This document shows positions 62,555 to 64,000 of a DNA stretch of 64,000 nucleotides, one piece after another. Where the stretch lies: NCBI GenBank assembly GCA_045105475.1, contig JBGCDP010000035.1, positions 39,482 to 103,481 of the forward strand, given 5' to 3'. Below the pieces are notes generated by a model. That model ran no database searches. It was not told the DNA's origin and saw only the letters and a program-made list of their open reading frames with translations. Position 1 is the first letter of the stretch. Each line of letters begins with the position of its first letter. The translations under genes were made by a program, and so were the position numbers. Origin of the DNA: WTJY01 sp045105475 (GTDB taxonomy: Bacteria > Chloroflexota > Anaerolineae > Promineifilales > Promineifilaceae).

Positions 62555-62583
62555 AGTATAGCACAATGTATTTGAGGTTTCCA
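62555..62583 (-). promoter_or_regulatory. Promoter of the nusA operon
   Basis: Read on the minus strand: TGGAAA (62583-62578), 17-base spacer and TATACT (62560-62555). The -10 is strong, the -35 moderate. It would give a leader of about 150 bases. Confidence 0.55.
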
Positions 62584-62707
62584 CACCCCTGTTTCTATTT
62601 TCTTATATGTTAATGAGCCTTTATTTATGGGAATTGATCTAGCCATTGACTAGACAAATCAGAACAAATATTCTAAAATCGCAACGAGCTAGATCTTGAG
62701 GTGATCA

Positions 62708-63085
62708 ATGACAATCGGCCGAATATTAACCAACCTATGCAGCAACAATTTAGAGGCATCGACTTATTTCTACACATCGCTTTTTAACTTCACAATTCAG
62801 TTTGAAAGCGATTGGTTTGTCCATTTGCAGGCAGAAAACCAAAGCTTAGAAATCGGGATTATGCAAGCTGATCATGACCTAGTCCCTCAGGAATTCCGTG
62901 GGAAACCGACTGGCATGTATATTACATTTGTCGTTGATGATTGTGATGCGGTTTTTGAAAGAGCGAAGGGGTTGGGAGTTGAAATCGTACAAGCGCCTGA
63001 AATGACCTTTTATGGTCAAAATCGACTTTTGCTGAAAGATCCGGCCGGAATTTTGGTTGATGTCTCGTCAGTACCAACCAAATAA
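62708..63085 (+). CDS. VOC superfamily protein (glyoxalase/bleomycin-resistance fold)
   Basis: 125 residues. The paired beta-alpha-beta-beta-beta modules are visible: ILTNLCSNNLEASTYFYTSLFNF at the start, ITFVVDDCDAVFERAKGLGVEIV in the second half, and DPAGILVDVSS at the end. The metal-site residues of glyoxalases are only partly matched. Function is probably a small-molecule binding, dioxygenase-like or resistance role. It diverges from nusA. Confidence 0.85.
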   Translation: MTIGRILTNLCSNNLEASTYFYTSLFNFTIQFESDWFVHLQAENQSLEIGIMQADHDLVPQEFRGKPTGMYITFVVDDCDAVFERAKGLGVEIVQAPEMTFYGQNRLLLKDPAGILVDVSSVPTK

Positions 63086-63091
63086 AAACTT

Positions 63092-64000
63092 ATGGACTCA
63101 TTCAGCAAACTCGCAGACGTCGCCACACACATGAACCTTGAGCCAACGGGTGAACCTGCTTTGGTTCAGCCAAAATTAGGCTTTGATCAAACGGTTGCTG
63201 CCTGTGGGGCCGTCATCCAAAAAGACCCAATTCATTTACCCTTAGGGCACTCAATCGGCGAGCTGGGTATTTCGAATGCGGCCGTATCTGGGGGCAAAAC
63301 GATCCCCCTGCTTAAAACGATGATGACGACGGCGTGCGAACGGGACTGTTTCTACTGCCCGTTTCGGGCAGGCCGTAGCAGCATGCGTCGCCAAACGTTT
63401 AAACCGGAAGAAATGGCGAAGGCGTTTATGCAGGTTCACAAAGCGGGCAAAGTCGAGGGGTTATTTTTAAGTTCTGGAATCATTAAAGGAAGTGTGACGA
63501 CGCAGGATAAGATCATTGAAACGGTCGACATTTTGCGAAATAAATATCGTTTTCGTGGCTACATCCATCTTAAAGTGATGCCAGGTGTCGAAAAAGATCA
63601 GGTACGTCGATCAATGGAATTGGCTTCTAGATTGTCGGTGAACTTAGAAGCTCCTAATGACAAACGATTGCAGATGTTGGCACCGAAAAAAGAGTTTGTA
63701 CGTGAACTGGTCCAGCCGCTGCAGTGGATCGATGAGATTCGCCAAAACGAGCTGGCTCACAATAGTTGGAACGGCCGCTGGGCGAGCAGTGTGACCCAGT
63801 TTGTGGTGGGGGCTGTCGGTGAAAGTGACCTTGAATTGCTCAGCACCAGCGAGCGGATGATCAAAACATACAAGCTTCAGCGGGTTTACTACTCAGCCTT
63901 TAGCCCGATCCGTGACACCCCGTTTGAGGAGCTTCCGGCCGAAAACCCGATGCGCCAACACCGGCTCTATCAGTCGTCGTTTTTGTTTCGTGATTATGGG
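63092..64000 (+). CDS. Radical SAM protein, putative DNA modification/repair type, 3' end outside
   Basis: 303 codons up to the right edge. CERDCFYCPF is the CxxxCxxC cluster motif that binds the [4Fe-4S] cluster with AdoMet. The surrounding phrases (TTACERDCFYC, EMAKAFMQVHKAGKVEGLFLSSGI, VNLEAPNDKRLQMLAPKK, TQFVVGAVGESDLELL) match the family of putative DNA-modification/repair radical SAM proteins. The reaction is not established for the family. ATG 63092 starts six bases after the VOC stop, so the two are one operon. Confidence 0.85.
   Translation, partial: MDSFSKLADVATHMNLEPTGEPALVQPKLGFDQTVAACGAVIQKDPIHLPLGHSIGELGISNAAVSGGKTIPLLKTMMTTACERDCFYCPFRAGRSSMRRQTFKPEEMAKAFMQVHKAGKVEGLFLSSGIIKGSVTTQDKIIETVDILRNKYRFRGYIHLKVMPGVEKDQVRRSMELASRLSVNLEAPNDKRLQMLAPKKEFVRELVQPLQWIDEIRQNELAHNSWNGRWASSVTQFVVGAVGESDLELLSTSERMIKTYKLQRVYYSAFSPIRDTPFEELPAENPMRQHRLYQSSFLFRDYG

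Overview
The window looks like chromosomal DNA of a bacterium of the phylum Chloroflexota, probably Anaerolineae-like. This is an inference from gene content. Several large secreted proteins end in a short LP(M/L)IGR-type motif, Thr/Pro-rich linkers join extracellular modules, and the window holds an HTH/NB-ARC regulator, many VWA and Ig-like proteins and a MoeA fused to a periplasmic-binding-like domain. Base composition is moderate (mid-40s percent GC by eye). There is no rRNA, CRISPR array, insertion sequence or prophage. The most striking sequence-wide property is the palindrome CGGCCG, which I count by hand about 200 times in 64 kb, mostly inside genes and on both strands.

Layout. 1-13 kb: a truncated HTH/NB-ARC ATPase, a zinc-ribbon membrane protein, a small lipoprotein, two very large secreted proteins (a gluzincin-like/VWA protein and a beta-lactamase-fold protein with five tandem repeats), then a SpoU rRNA methyltransferase, polyphosphate kinase and a GNAT acetyltransferase on the minus strand. 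13-20.5 kb: envelope and glycan genes (lipoprotein, WecB/TagA/CpsF and GT39-like glycosyltransferases, an NAD-dependent epimerase) followed by a sensor kinase with a degenerate receiver and a lone degenerate receiver-like protein. 20.8-30.6 kb: metabolic and membrane genes (dihydrolipoyl dehydrogenase, PfkB kinase, Na+/H+ antiporter, lysoplasmalogenase, VWA/Ig protein, serine hydrolase, histidine phosphatase, acetamidase). 30.7-31.1 kb: three tRNA genes (Pro, Gly, Met/Ile2 with CAT anticodon) with a good promoter and terminators. 31.3-38.9 kb: a translationally coupled pair of CBS-domain membrane proteins and several poorly known proteins.

38.9-42.1 kb holds an unusual Hsp70-like ATPase whose C-terminus looks like the DNA-wrapping beta-pinwheel of gyrase A, divergent from a DUF4062-like protein. 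42.1-46.5 kb is a molybdenum-cofactor cluster (mobA, moeA, and a moeA-periplasmic-binding fusion preceded by a 28-codon reading frame and a strong terminator). 46.5-54.4 kb contains two degenerate polysaccharide-deacetylase paralogues, a propeller lipoprotein, a phasin with twin palindromic operators, and a notable fusion of a prephenate-dehydratase-like domain to a class I aminoacyl-tRNA-synthetase-like catalytic domain with HxGH and KMSKS-like motifs.

54.4-62.6 kb is the conserved transcription/translation operon nusA-ylxR-infB-rbfA-nrnA-truB-ribF (minus strand), without rimP and ylxQ, with a promoter and a probable attenuator in the nusA leader. The window ends with a VOC protein and a truncated radical SAM protein.

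The best candidates for something undescribed are the Hsp70-GyrA-like fusion, the prephenate dehydratase-aaRS fusion and the highly iterated CGGCCG palindrome.
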